Source: Bathynomus jamesi (lineage: Eukaryota; Arthropoda; Malacostraca; Isopoda; Cirolanidae). Taken from it: a DNA stretch of 64,000 nt. The position numbers and the translations under genes are program-made. Shown one piece after another: positions 8,862 through 20,042 of the stretch. Below the pieces are notes generated by a model, which ran no database searches, had not been told where the DNA came from, and was given only the letters and a program-made list of their open reading frames with translations. The stretch is from NCBI GenBank assembly GCA_023014485.1, contig JAJOZX010012046.1:12501-76500 (forward strand). The letters run 5' to 3'. Every line of letters starts with the position of its first letter. Positions within the stretch are counted from its first letter, which is position 1.

Positions 8862-11319
8862 TCAGCCGCTCGAACTTGAAAAGCTCTTAAGTATGTCCTG
8901 CTTCGATCTGAACACTGGGAGCATTTCTCGATGGTCTATCCTGGCTCTCACCCACCCATCTCTCCTCTCGTGACCGTACACAGCTTGGGAAGCAGTTGAG
9001 ATTTCCTGTACAGCTCTCTCGCAGGACTGAGTATGAACAGAGAAAGCGTCCACTTTGGGTGGAGTTTTCCTGAGATCCTCGAGCTCAGTCAAGGTCATCT
9101 TGCAGGTGAAAATAGGCTCGTAAATATTCTCTGATTCCCAGTTGATGAGATCCTCAGGTGAAGTGGCTTGCAGATTGACATTGGGATTTTTATGGGGCCT
9201 CAATGTCGTATCACCAAAGTCTCTTCCTTCTCTGATCTTCTCTATCTGGCTCACAGCAAAAGCTCTCTGATGCTCATCCTCACTGCACAGGAATGAAGCC
9301 AGGATGTTCTCAGGATGTGCGTGGTAAGCTCCTCTTATCACTGCAGCAGAGATGATGTTCCTGACCTCGGTAGTCTGGTTCCTCAGCAGCCTCAGGCTTG
9401 AAAAAAACGTGTGCAGGACCAAATTTGAGGTGGTGCTTCACTTTGATGTCATAGTACATTTTGAAGTAGAAGTTAAGGCAGAACTTCACGAGGACCTCGA
9501 GCCTCCTCAACACTTCCCCCTTCACTCCGTGCTCCCTCATCCACAACAGCAAGATGGCCTGTGCTGTAGTGAGCCACCTGGATTGGTTCAGAGGTCCGCA
9601 CTTGAGACCAGCCAACTGTGGACTGAGACTTCCAGACTTGATGGCTTTGATCAAAAAATAGCAGTTGTGCTGGTCTGTGGAGAGAGATTTGACTATCTCT
9701 ACTGTCAGCTCTATGATATCTTCAGTTCTTTCGGCCGGTTTGAAGTTGAAGTTGACCTCAAGTTCATTCACTTTCTCAAGAAGTTTTCCAATAGGCCCAC
9801 TGAAGCCTGACCGGGGAGTTACAGGGCCGTCCAGCTTGATGATTAAGTGCCTCAGGGGGAGCTCGTTCACATGGAGCTGACAGATCATCCAGTGGCACTT
9901 GCGACCCAGCATCTTCTCCAATAGGGCTATGGCGCCTCCAGACCACCCCGTGTTGGTGTTGGTAGAGTCTCCTCCAATCATTACAAGGTTCTCGTCGGCT
10001 CCGTGATCCAGAAGCCACTCATTGCAGACCCTGAACGATCTTATGAGAAGGCTTTTCTCCTTCCTCAGGTTTCTCGGGAGTGAAATGGAAGAGGTACTTT
10101 CCTTGAGGCTTCCACGTGATACTGTAATACTCCTCGATCACTTTGCCAGGATGAAATCTCCCTGTCACTTCGTCATATTTCAACACCTTTGTGTTCCTAT
10201 CCTACTTGCTATCAAAGAATATCCCAGAGATCTTCTCCTCTGACCTCTGCGTGAGAGCTTCAACTGATGAGGCCATTACTTCCTCCTTGGCCCTCCAGAC
10301 TTTCATGCCATCTATGGCCAAGTAAGCCTTATCTTTGGAAAGATGACCGGCCTTGATGAGGTCGTTCAGGAAGCCAGTGGCAACTGCAGCTGCCGGAACA
10401 TTTGCCACCCTGTACCTCAAAGCTGCTGAATCTGTCCCTTGGATCTTCATGTAGTTTCGTGTAGCAGAAGTTGGAGTTTCGGCAGTACTTCAGCGGGAAC
10501 GTCCATAGGAGCTTCAGTAGCCTCAGCATTGCCAGAGGCTTCTTTTGCAGCTTCTTCCAAGTTTGGCTCTTCGTCCTCCTCAAAGTCTTTCATGAGAAGC
10601 TCCTCATTTGTAGCCTCCTCTTTCTTCTTCCTCTTCACAGCAGAAGCTTCTTCAGCCTCCTTCCTCTTCGCTGCTTTGATCTGTCTCCTGCTCTCTTCGA
10701 AGTCTACAGAAGACATCTGGATTCATGAAGCTTCGGAAGTCTTCACTCTCTGGTAGTACAGCCACTGAAGGTCCAGTTTAGGAATCTTCACCTCCAAAGG
10801 ACAGTTACAGTTCACATGGGCCTTGAGGGAGCATCCTGAGCATCTACTCCCCTCTGAGCCGCACAAGAAGATCTGATGCTTGCAAATGCAGACTTCACAG
10901 AGTTTAGCCAGATCAGCCATCCTCTTCTTCTGGGTAGCAGACTTAACTCTCCCGTTCACAACGTCTGTCATCTCCTTTCATTTCAACAAGATCTTATATG
11001 AGAGCGATTTTTCCGTGATTGTCACAGGCGGGGAGAACTTTACATTCGACTTCCTCCACTGAGTCATCACGAGTGAAGCCTGTTCGTCAGTCATCTCTTG
11101 GATAGGGTATTTAGACCTTTCGATGTCATGAATGAGGAACATTTCCTCCTGCAGACGAATCCCTCTCTGAAGAACGGCTCTCCAAGTCGGCACCTCGCTG
11201 GGAATGAACTCCTTCCCCGGGCCCACAACATCCGAGAGCTTTGAACCTGATATTTTCCTGGTTTTGGGGGCAGATTCGGCCATCACGTCCAGTCGGTGCT
11301 TATTCTCGCTCCTGTCCAA
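8862..11319 (-). pseudogene. hAT-like transposase (copy B), GC-rich, broken
   Basis: Reading from 11319 leftward, successive pieces align with copy C across its whole length. They are an N-terminal helical domain, a Cys-rich zinc-binding-like motif (CEVCICKH through CSGCSLKAHVNCNC), an acidic Lys/Glu linker, a RYRV-NVPAAAVATGFL block, then GGDSTNTNTG with the second catalytic Asp. After these come an intact CxxH (ICQLH) in NELPLRHL, an SRW motif, PENIL with the candidate Glu, and a C-terminus ending RDGWVRARI. Breaks seen are TGA at 10978-10980 and 10720-10722, frameshifts near 10447, 10200, 9985 and 9415. The cysteine motif is better preserved than in copy C. GC content is clearly above the rest of the window. 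Confidence 0.85.
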
Positions 11320-11736
11320 TCTGTAGCAAATTCATATCAGTATGTTTAGTGTTCTTTCGCCATAAATATAGACAAGGAATATAATTTTTGGTTATAATCA
11401 GGGTTGCCAACCGGCATTTTTAATTACCAAATGAACTTAAATTTGGTAATGAATATTTATTTTGGTAATAGAAAACTGAATTTGGCATTGCAAATTTAAT
11501 TTAAAATTCGTAATAATAGTGTTACATAAGCTTAACCCTTTGTCATTCAGTACCATTTAATTTTAGCGTAGGTTCATTTTTTTACTTGAAATATGCGTAG
11601 GAGGTATATATAAGCATTTTTAGCAATCTTTTTTTGTAAGAACATTTCTAAATTAAATAATTTGTGTCCATTAGTCAACAAAGGTCTAATAAGGTAATTA
11701 GTTGGTGGTAGTTAGTACTCTCTCTCTCTCTCTATA

Positions 11737-11771
<35 letters not shown>

Positions 11772-12294
11772 CAGTACATAAAAACAATCGTAATGAAAAA
11801 TTCATTTCATGTATCCAATTGGACACACGTGTTATCATAGACAGAAATTGACCCTATGAAAACTTTGTGTCCATTTCGAAACGAACTTTGAATAAAGTCT
11901 TTTCTTCACAGTTATTAAAAATATTACTTAAACAAAGTAAATAGGGAGCTTCCTTAATACTTTTAGAATGAAATTATAGTCAAAACAAATATAATAATGG
12001 TGATTAAACTTAGGAAAATTACTAAAAACACTTACCGAAAAAAATGGCGTCCACTCACTTCTACTTCACAATTATAACTGACGTAATTGCTCAGAGCCAT
12101 CTATTGAGAGAATGTTGAACTTCGCCTACTGCGTCCAAATGGTTAAAAAGATTCAAATGGAGTAGATTTTTTCTTATGTATGTATGTATTAAACCTGTGT
12201 AAGAGTTAAGCAAAGTTAATATGTCTAAATGGCAACAAATTACGACAAAGGGTTAAAAATATGAGGTTGTGTTCAATTGAATATTCGGTATTTC
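11320..12294. other. AT-rich 5' region inside copy B
   Basis: No reading frame of interest. It contains short (CT)n and (TA)n tracts at about 11720-11770 and otherwise unremarkable AT-rich sequence between the transposase start and the right terminal repeat of copy B. Confidence 0.5.
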
Positions 12295-12479
12295 AACATA
12301 GAAATAGAAAACCGCAATTTTGAACATGATAACGCGATTTTTGGGAAAAGTTGCAGAAAAGAAACCCCTCTTAGAATTAAATTTTACATAAAAATACATA
12401 TTAGCCAGAGTGAAACTCGGACTCGGAAAAGTATGATATGCCCCTCTGGCCAACTTTGTAACAGAACTCCACAGACCCA

Positions 12480-13232
12480 TTGAATTGGGTCGTGAATCAT
12501 GAAGTAGGAATATGCGAACTTCAATTGGCTACCACGTTTTTAAGTATTGATAATAAAGATTCGGTTTTTACGGTTCTTAGAAACCGTGATGAGTGTGAAA
12601 TGGCTAGTGTATCTCGGGACGAAACCATGCGTGCTGCCCGGATTGGGGAGGCACAGTTCTACACTACAGTAGTAACACCAGGCCTGGGTCATTACGGCAC
12701 AGCCGAGGATGTTGTGAGAGACTTAAATGGTAATTTGAAAAGGTAAAATCTTATGGATGATTTAGTATACGAAATCGTAAACAAAGATACCCCGGCGCAT
12801 ACTCTGACTCTAAAATCAGAAGCAAACAGAAATATTAAAGACAAAGGGCTGTTCAAAATTATAACCAAGGGCCGATATGGAGCAACCCTCCAAAGAGATA
12901 CCTTTCACGAATCACAACATGACTTGTGCAGCTTAATGTATCAGCTGAAATTGGAGAAATTGAACGATAGCTACCCTCTCCCAGACATGTGCTATATTTA
13001 CAACAATAGCGTGGAACATCAGTTTGTTGGAGATATCCATGCGCGCCTGCTGCGTATCGCTCATATTCCTAATCATAGAGGAAGGAGCTTAAGCATTATA
13101 TATGACAAGCCTCATTATGTCAATGTCACAACTAACCTACTCACTAATATCTCAATATATATAAGAACGACTGAGGGGAAAAGTTTTTCATTCGGTGACG
13201 GGAGCCTAACAGTGAAGCTGCATTTTCATTGA
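12480..13232 (+). pseudogene. Adintovirus/Maverick minor capsid (penton-like) protein, broken
   Basis: One reading frame of about 250 codons is interrupted by a single TAA at 12744-12746. The N-terminal part (HEVGICELQL) and the C-terminal end (TTEGKSFSFGDGSLTVKLHF) match the pattern I know for the penton-like minor capsid protein of Maverick/Polinton and adintovirus elements. The single jelly-roll fold is known for that family and is not visible by eye. It lies immediately upstream of a PX-like gene, the order expected in these viruses. The start is uncertain because copy B ends 34 bp upstream and may have removed it. Confidence 0.7.
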
Positions 13233-13633
13233 ACTGTGATAAAATAACCCGTAGGCCTTTCACAGTTTATCGAGTTGTGAGATACCAGAGCGGGAGTTGG
13301 ATTAGATTCAATTTTTCAACCATACTGCGTACGGCTATCCCATTGCTGAAGAGGGGTGCCAGATATCTCGGTAGGAAAGCGTTACAATCAGGTCTTAACA
13401 CGGTAGAAGACATAATGGCGGGGACTAAGCCTACAGAAGCTCTAAAAAAGCACTAAAAGCGTACACGGGACGAAATCATTAAAGATGCAAAGAGAAAAAT
13501 GCGTGGTGGTGGAAAGAAGAAGAGGTCTGTCCGGAAGAAGAAGGGGTTACCAGCACGTGGCGTTAAACGTAAAAGGACATCAAAAAAGAAGTGTTCTCAG
13601 CTAATGAAACCTTTGGTTGATCCTTTTTTTTAA
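13229..13633 (+). pseudogene. Adintovirus PX-like basic core protein, broken
   Basis: It starts at ATG 13229, overlapping the previous gene by four bases as in a compact viral genome. The hydrophobic/amphipathic segment PLLKRGARYLGRKAL resembles the adenovirus X and Maverick PX family. An in-frame TAA at 13454-13456 is followed in the same frame by a strongly basic tail (KMRGGGKKKRSVRKKK) and a stop at 13631-13633. The basic tail fits a DNA-condensing core protein. Confidence 0.72.
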
Positions 13634-13717
13634 ATGGTATAAGCTAAGGACATTGCTCTCATGAATCATAGGCTGTTTATTACTTGCTGAGAGAGGTGTC
13701 ACTATTTCTGGTTCTCC

Positions 13718-14972
13718 ATGGCGCGTTTCATCCATCCGTGTAGTTCACAATGTTGTAAATCGGAACTGGCCCTCTTTGACATGCCCTCAACTCAAATTAC
13801 TTTATTACAATTAATCCGTTAAACACCATTAGCTCCCCGAGTGCTCCTATAAAGTTCGTGATCCCTAGTTCAGGCCCTTACTTTTTGATCCAAGCTGTGT
13901 GCACGTGTACACTAAACTACGAATAGCACATTCAGATGGAACGGATTGCGAAGACAAATACGTTGTACAGTATTCCCAGAAACAAAGTTTCTACACTCCA
14001 TATTCAGTCAGTGCGACGTGTATTTAAACTAGGTCAACATCTCGGCAGGAACAAGTTATTATCACCTACGAGCCTATCTGGAAAATGTCCTCAACTTTTC
14101 AAAAGAAGCGAAGGATCCTTTTTTAACTGCCGAAGGTTATCATCAAGCTAAAGATGAAAGCAGTATAAAGGACAAATTTAAAAATTCTAAAAAGAAGATA
14201 TATGAATGCTTTGGACGCCTGCACACAGATTTCACATTCCAGAAGAAACTGCTTATGAATGGGGTCGATATGAAAATAAAGCTCACTCGTACTAGCCCTG
14301 AGATTTGTTTACATCTTGGGGCTAACCAAGAAGAGAGCTCAAAGCCCGTGGTAATTCATGTTATGGAAACATATCTACGTGTGCGTCAAGTGAAATTAAG
14401 CTCTGCTAAACAACTAGAAATTTAAAAAAATTTACTACACGCCACAGTAAATACCCAATTAACAGAGTACAGCTCAAATTATACAAGGTACCATCAGGGC
14501 TGACATCGAAGCAGATAGAAAATGTTGCCCTTGACACTCTACCGAAAAGGTTATTAATTGGAATGCAGGAACACGTTTAATTTCGAAAATTTCAGCCTTG
14601 AAAACATAACCCTATCCTTCAATGGAGTCGCCCTAGGGGGGACATTAGAAACGGATTATTCAACAGAAGCCGTGTTCCCTCTTTGCTCGAGAGCTTATAG
14701 TAATCTTACACATATTGCCAGTACTTGCAACGAATTAGGAATCGGTGTAACACAAAGAATTCGTTGAACATGTTTACTTTTACCCGTTTGACATCTCGGC
14801 AGACTTATCTGGGAGTATAAATGCGCACATAAACCCACAGCAGAGTGGAAACATCTCAATCAGATTGGAATTCGCCAAGCCGCTAGACGCTCCTATTAGT
14901 GTACTAGTATAACTGGAATCGCAAGCCCTAATAGAGATTGGTAGGTTTAGAGGTGTACTCACACACTTTTAA
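13718..14972 (+). pseudogene. Adintovirus/Maverick major capsid protein (hexon-like), broken
   Basis: The N-terminus from ATG 13718 (CCKSELALFDMPSTQ) and the C-terminus ending at TAA 14970-14972 (YPFDISADLSGSINAH and the LIEIGRFRG tail) show the typical beginning and end of the Maverick double-jelly-roll major capsid protein. Middle pieces such as GRLHTDFTFQKKLLMNGVDM lie in other frames. I count at least four frame changes plus stops, so no functional product is possible. Length between the end landmarks is close to the family's usual size, so little DNA was lost. Confidence 0.8.
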
Positions 14973-14974
14973 AA

Positions 14975-15320
14975 ATGGATGCGAATACCATCCAGAGACT
15001 AATGAAGAGTGACCAAATCACACGCTCCAAATTTATCTGTGTTTGCGAAGAATGAAACGCTGAAGCTACCAGCTACGAGACACTGCAGCGCACTTATTCT
15101 AAATACGGTTGTTAATGACGGAGAAGGGATTCATTGGCTAGCCGTTTATTTTAAAAATAGGGAGCGAATGTACTATTTTAATTCAATGGGTGGCCATCCT
15201 TGGAATGACGCTATTTTCGTAAAATTTCTCGAGCAATTACACATTCCCCAAGTAAGAGTCAATATTTTTAACAAACAGCTGTTGCAGTGCCCGTGGCAGT
15301 CGATGATAGATTTTTATTAA
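14975..15320 (+). pseudogene. Adenain-like cysteine protease, broken
   Basis: ATG 14975 opens a short frame that shifts near 15030 into the frame 15009-15320. The catalytic region GIHWLAVYF supplies the family His, and YYFNSMG occupies the place of the acidic residue (Asn here). LLQCPWQS stands where the Gln and nucleophile Cys block should be but is disrupted. Known role in the family: maturation of capsid proteins. It starts two bases after the capsid stop and ends just before the convergent ATPase gene. Confidence 0.75.
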
Positions 15321-15321
15321 T

Positions 15322-15601
15322 TCACGGTATTTCCTTATTCTCTTTGTCATTCTGTGATATACACCATTTCAGGCTCGTTTGGAATATATTCGTTCTTAGA
15401 AGTACCCTAAACGTGTTTCGCCGATGAAGGTCACAAAGCAGGGCTTCTTTTAATGTGCAGCTCTACACAATCTGTGCAGGTCTGAAAAAAAAGTGCAGTT
15501 CCAATAAAAAAGTGTGCAGTTCCAATGAAAATAGTGTGCAGTTCTAAAATATAGGTGTTTATAGTAATTATATATAATTATATATGATTATACTATATAT
15601 A

Positions 15602-15645
<44 letters not shown>

Positions 15646-16272
15646 TATATATATATATATATATATATTAGTATAAATTCTAGTTCTAAAACTGCAGTTC
15701 TAAATTTTTCTTAAAAGAAGCCCTGTCACAAAGCAAATATCCGTAACGTTGACTTGTAGCTTCTTTATAAATTTCCCAAAACTCCTTACGCTGATTCGGA
15801 AACATTTGATTGGCTAATTCCCCAATTTGTGACATCTCTACGTTGAGTGAATAAGACTATATATTCTGTATTTAGCGACAAATCGCGCATGTATCTATTT
15901 TTGAAAAATAGTTTCTGATTGATGAAGAATACGCTTGTATTAAGATGGTGGGAGAACACTGTAACTGTCTCGGCAAACGTTTCATCCATTTCTACAGTAA
16001 CATGAGATCGTTAATCACAAAGACTGTATGCTCAGTTCCCTTTAAAGAATTGACGTCATATACACCTTTGTGGAACAAAATATCATCTTGGTACTCTTTG
16101 AACACTGACTGGTATGCCGAATGGCACCATATGACTTTACGCACAAATTTTGAGAACATGTCCCCCTTATCTTTAATGATTTTTAAGCATAAACAGTTTT
16201 ACCACATCCTGTCGGGCCAGATATAATACATGTGGATGGACTCGTGAACCTGAATTTTTCTACAGAATCCAT
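15322..16272 (-). pseudogene. Adintovirus/Maverick packaging ATPase (FtsK/HerA type), broken
   Basis: ATG at 16272-16270 is followed by a classic Walker A motif, GPTGCGKT, coded at 16218-16195 on the minus strand. The C-terminal region reads EMSQIGELANQMFPNQRKEFWEIY, then YGYLLCDFHR, and ends near a stop at 15322-15324. Several stops and frame changes lie between. A 287-bp hAT MITE (15439-15725) is inserted just after the last block. Known family role: pumping viral DNA into capsids. Confidence 0.82.
15439..15725. mobile_element. hAT MITE inserted in the viral ATPase gene
   Basis: Ends CAGGGCTTCTTTTAA and TTAAAAGAAGCCCTG are perfect inverted repeats, flanked by an exact 8-bp duplication TCACAAAG (15431-15438 and 15726-15733). 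The interior has GTGCAGTTC-type short repeats and a (TA)n tract at about 15590-15669. The insertion postdates viral integration. Confidence 0.94.
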
Positions 16273-16375
16273 CTCTAACACGTAACACTACTAAGTGGAA
16301 CATTTACAAAATATAATAAAATTTTAAGTGATGCTCCTTATATTGTACAGTCTTGTTTTCTTCTTCCTCAGAACC

Positions 16376-16669
16376 ATGAATGACGATCAGGATGAGGTGC
16401 TGTGCCAACAACATGTCCCCATCATCGATATTGCAGACGATACCGATAACAGTGTAGTTGTGGCTACAGACTCCAACCCCGCTAGCGAACCCCCAGCAAC
16501 GCCAACTGTAGCACCCCCACGCGAAAATTCGGGGAGAAAGCGAGGGCATGATGAAGTTGATGATTCGCTTTCCACATCAGGTATAAATCGTGCTACGAGT
16601 GCGCCGGTTGTTAGACCCCCAGTAATAGAACCCCAGCTCTCTACGTCTTATGACGCACCCCGATATTAG
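16376..16669 (+). CDS. Small disordered viral-region ORF
   Basis: A 97-codon frame between the divergent ATPase and polymerase genes. The product is acidic at the N-terminus and rich in Pro, Ser, Thr and Ala (PPATPTVAPP), with a short basic patch SGRKRGHDE that resembles a nuclear localisation signal. No domain is recognised. It could be the amino-terminal portion of a terminal-protein/polymerase precursor or an accessory protein. It is the only uninterrupted frame in the viral block. Confidence 0.45.
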   Translation: MNDDQDEVLCQQHVPIIDIADDTDNSVVVATDSNPASEPPATPTVAPPRENSGRKRGHDEVDDSLSTSGINRATSAPVVRPPVIEPQLSTSYDAPRY

Positions 16670-16759
16670 TTCCTTCTACAAATAAAACTGGCTATTACAG
16701 ACGGCATATAAACATCGATCGCGGTTGCGGCTTTATGGCAGTAGTCTTAGCTAATAATT

Positions 16760-18131
16760 ATGTTTACTGTACTAAATGCACAGACCCAAAAAATTTTGTT
16801 GCCTACGGTTGTACAGCGTGCACGTAAAGTGGCAGCAGATTGGAAGATCGAGTTTGACTGCGATATGGGTCCTGAAGAGCTGAGAAGGGTAGAGCACGAA
16901 ATGAATGTTCATAAATTTGGAGTGGATGATCGTCGTAGGACTGTGTATGTTTTTAAAAGCAGTGTGAGAGACCGTACAAGCCCCCAACGTATCTCCCCAT
17001 CTGCAATATAAGGAACCTTTAAACGAGTTATGATAAAAGTCGAAAATATGGAAAGCATCATGATTTGTGCAAGGGATGTCTCGAGTTTGCGGATGATATA
17101 GTGAAACATTATAAGGATTGCCATATGGTATGTGAACAGTGTAAAAGCTCCAAATGTGAAAGTCGTGTAGTTGAAGCTGAGAAGAAGGACTGTAATGTGT
17201 GTAGACGCATATCTTTCAATAATAACTACTTTGAGCTCCATAAGTCAATTGGCACTTGCATGAAAATGAGAATCTGTGAATGTGGTATGTTTCATATGAT
17301 GGATAATTGAGGGAAATTCACACATAAATGTGATGAAATTCACTGTGCCACATACCACGAGAAATGTAAGGCAGATAGTATAAAGCATGTATGTTATATG
17401 AAAGATTTTAAGCCTAAAAATAAACCTTGTATAACTGTATACTACGATATAGAAATATATACGGATGCTGAAACCAAAGCGGTTATCCCACATCTGTTTG
17501 TAAGCCACACTATCTGCGACGCGTGTATGGAGGTCGAGTGTGATGAGGGTCGCAAATGTGGCAAATGAACAAACGTTTTTAAAACTATCGCACACGACAA
17601 CCCCGTAAAACTCTTTGTGTCCTATTTTGTCAAATTAGCTGACAAGTTAAAAAAAATGACCGTGTATATTCTTGTCCATAACGGCGCAAAATTTGACACA
17701 CAATTCCTTTATAAGGAACTGCTTGAGCACGATTCATCGGAGATATTTACAGGCGATCCATTGAAAAGAGGAAACAAACTTGTATAGATGCAAATAAGAG
17801 GTAATGTTCAGTTTAAAGACACTTTATTATTCACACCTTGTAAATTACCCAAGCTACCCAAGGTGATGGGCGTAGCCGCCGAAGTTTCAAAAGGGTATTT
17901 CTCTTACATTTTCCTCACTAGCGACACTTTAAATTACGTAGACCTACCTCCCCCTAAACATTACTTTAACTGTGCCAACATGAGCGATAGTGAGCGTGAA
18001 GATTTTGACCGCTACTACAACAGCTTTAATGAAGATTTTCCTTACAATATAGCGGATGAATGTGAGCGTTATTGCGTGGATGATGTGCGCGTGCTTAGAG
18101 TATGTTTCCAGGCCTTTAGAAGGGTGTCCAT
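16760..18131 (+). pseudogene. Protein-primed family B DNA polymerase, exonuclease part only
   Basis: 16760-17011 is an N-terminal piece in one frame. 17065 onward is another frame with a Cys-rich segment (CKGC, CEQC, CNVC), followed by the three exonuclease motifs: YYDIEIYTDAE (17440 on), HNGAKFDTQF (17677 on) and YCVDDVRVL (18069 on). In-frame stops are at 17308-17310, 17566-17568 and 17785-17787. The palm motifs are absent because transposon D begins at 18132 and the rest of the gene is not found beyond it. The family (Maverick/adintovirus type) replicates linear viral DNA from a protein primer. Confidence 0.85.
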
Positions 18132-18972
18132 TAGGGTGGTCCAAATAATCATGGCAATTTTTAAAGTTTGTTTTTTCTTTTGTGGTACCTTTTTATTTTG
18201 TTCTTTATGTTGAAAAAATATTACACGTCAATTTTTTTATGAATCATGCAACATCTGAAGGTTGCTCAAGGCAAAAGTAAATTGATACATTATGGTGTAC
18301 AACAACTTAACATAGATCAAACGACATAATTAAGAAAAGTGAAATGAGAACGAAAGTTTTAATGCGATTCGTTTTTTTTTATTATTATGATCAATTATGA
18401 TACATTAGACATCATAGATTATATATTGGACATACATATTATATATATATCCAAATCATATTTTGACGAGATTCGTATTGATGAATTGTGAATTCAGAAG
18501 TTTTGGAACTAGGTAATTTTTTTTTTGCCATTAGTTACGTTACATTATTCATGGTTCTAGTGTTTGTGATAAGTCTGAGTGTTGTGAATGACACGGCAGA
18601 AAGAAGCGTAAAATTGATTCACTATTTCAATTGTTCTCTTCCTAAATGTGAAGAGGAGAAACAATTCCTACTACAAGTAGTCTCGGAACACCGTTCAAAA
18701 CTTCCAGAACCTAATAAGCACCTGTCTGTCAGTGAAGAAGCTGGACCTTCAAACAATACTTGAAAATCTGAAGTATTAATTCCCTATTTCTTAGTGTTTT
18801 TTTCTAAACTAAAGGCGTAATGTAACACCCAATTATTGACTAAACATGGTGTGAGCAAACCCTAAAAATTATCCAATTGTATAAATATTTTAGCCAGAGT
18901 GCTAAAATACTCCATGTAACATAACTAGAATGTACCATGTGAAAAATTCGAAATTTTTTTTGGATCACCCTA
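18132..18972 (+). mobile_element. Long-TIR hAT-like transposon, copy D (deletion derivative)
   Basis: The left end TAGGGTGGTCCAAAT and the inverse of the right end TAGGGTGATCCAAAA are terminal inverted repeats sharing the TAGGGTG start of copies A and C. Only a C-terminal transposase piece remains inside. The flanking octamers do not match, so the right boundary was rearranged, which also explains the loss of the polymerase gene's 3' half. Confidence 0.7.
18488..18763 (+). pseudogene. C-terminal transposase fragment in copy D
   Basis: The part after the hydrophobic start (VVNDTAERSVKLIHYFN through SEHRSKLPEPNK) aligns with the extreme C-terminus of the transposase in copies A and C (R-VKL..., then R-R-...LP spacing). 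Strand is opposite to the other three copies. The hydrophobic leader FFFAISYVTLFMVLVF is probably intronic or non-coding sequence read through. Confidence 0.55.
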
Positions 18973-18980
18973 AATATACT

Positions 18981-18989
18981 GGTGTGTGT

Positions 18990-19036
<47 letters not shown>
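18981..19036. repeat. (GT)n(TA)n microsatellite
   Basis: A tract of GT then TA dinucleotides into which the mariner element at 19037 is inserted; the (TA)n resumes at 19450. Confidence 0.95.
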
Positions 19037-19039
<3 letters not shown>

Positions 19040-19446
19040 GGTGGGCCGTAAGTTTCCATACATAGGAAAATTTAAATTATGGTCTTCACGTGCGTCGGTA
19101 TTTGGATCAGCAGTTTCCGGATGCTTGGATTGGTCGGCGTGGTCCTGTGGAGTGACCTCCCAGATCCCCAGATCTCACCCCCCTTGATTTCTATCTTTGG
19201 GGGCACTTGAAGGCCATGGTGTATCAGGAAAAGATACGAGACATAAATCATCTAAAGGAACGTATCACCAACGCCATTACAAGCATAACGTCAACTGTGC
19301 TAATGCGTGTTCATCAACAGTGGGGAACACGTATTGAAATGTGTTTTCAAAACAATGGCAACCATGTAGAGCATATTATATAAATAAAAATGGTTGTCCA
19401 TAAAAAAATGTTTATTTTTCCTATGTATGGAAACTTACGGCCCACC

Positions 19447-19449
<3 letters not shown>
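19037..19449 (+). mobile_element. Mariner-like element, internally deleted
   Basis: Inverted termini CAGGGTGGGCCGTAAGTTTC of about 38 bp sit inside a TA tract (TA at 19035 and 19450). The interior is the transposase C-terminus on the plus strand: pieces of the SPDLTP...FYLWG block, then GHLKAMVYQEKIRDINHLKE and a stop before the right terminus. No catalytic Asp pair remains. Confidence 0.9.
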
Positions 19450-19482
<33 letters not shown>

Positions 19483-19547
19483 TAAACAGACCGTGCATGG
19501 AACAAGGAACTCTTCTGGGAAATTACATCCACTATAGTTCGAATAAG

Positions 19548-19750
19548 GGATCAAATGTAGAATTCGGACCCCAGCCTTCTTTAGTTAGCTTTATAAGGCT
19601 AACTAACGAAAATATCACAACCTAACCTAACCAATCGTTAGGTTAACTGTACGCTCTTGACGATTGGTTAGGTTAGGTCATGATATTTTCGTTAGTTCGC
19701 CTTATAAAGCTAACTAAAGAAGGCTGGGGTCCGAATTCTACATTTGATCC
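19548..19750. mobile_element. 203-bp palindromic MITE, copy 2
   Basis: The same length and arms as copy 1 (264-466), with the central loop inverted. Exact 8-bp duplication CGAATAAG at 19540-19547 and 19751-19758. Few differences from copy 1 suggest recent mobility. Confidence 0.95.
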
Positions 19751-20042
19751 CGAATAAGTAATAATAAATTATAAATACTATAGTGTTTTCTTTTTCATGA
19801 TGGAAAGCCCAACGGGAACACATGGGCACGTTGGTAACTTCACATTAATTTCTATAGTTACCCATTTAGAAAACATTCTCTATCAAAAAAAATCCTTCAA
19901 CGATGGCTAAATAAATAACTGCTGAGGGATAATATTATAAACGTGCATCATTAATTCAAAAGGTAATGATTTATTTCACTCTAAAAAGTAAAATGTCTCT
20001 TTCCCTATTTTACAATAGAATGACATTATTAATTAATAATAA

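Larger units (their letters stand above)
8338..12446 (-). mobile_element. Long-TIR hAT-like transposon, copy B
   Basis: The segment 8338-8495 and the inverse of about 12295-12446 match over about 150 bp at roughly three-quarters identity (GCATATCATACT, GGCTAATATGTATT, TTTAATTCTAAGA and GCAACTTTTCC). The left end begins TAGCGCATATC and the right end, inverted, GAGGGGCATATC. The flanking octamers TGGACCAC and TGGCCAAC agree at six of eight positions, compatible with an aged 8-bp duplication. The element encloses a transposase pseudogene at 8862-11319 and about 1 kb of AT-rich sequence at its 5' side. It sits directly upstream of the viral insertion. Confidence 0.78.

Noticed and set aside
9352..9810. 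152-codon plus-strand frame
   Set aside because: Antisense shadow of the GC-rich copy B transposase.
10439..10756. Ser/Phe-rich plus-strand frame
   Set aside because: Antisense of the Lys/Glu-rich linker in the copy B transposase.
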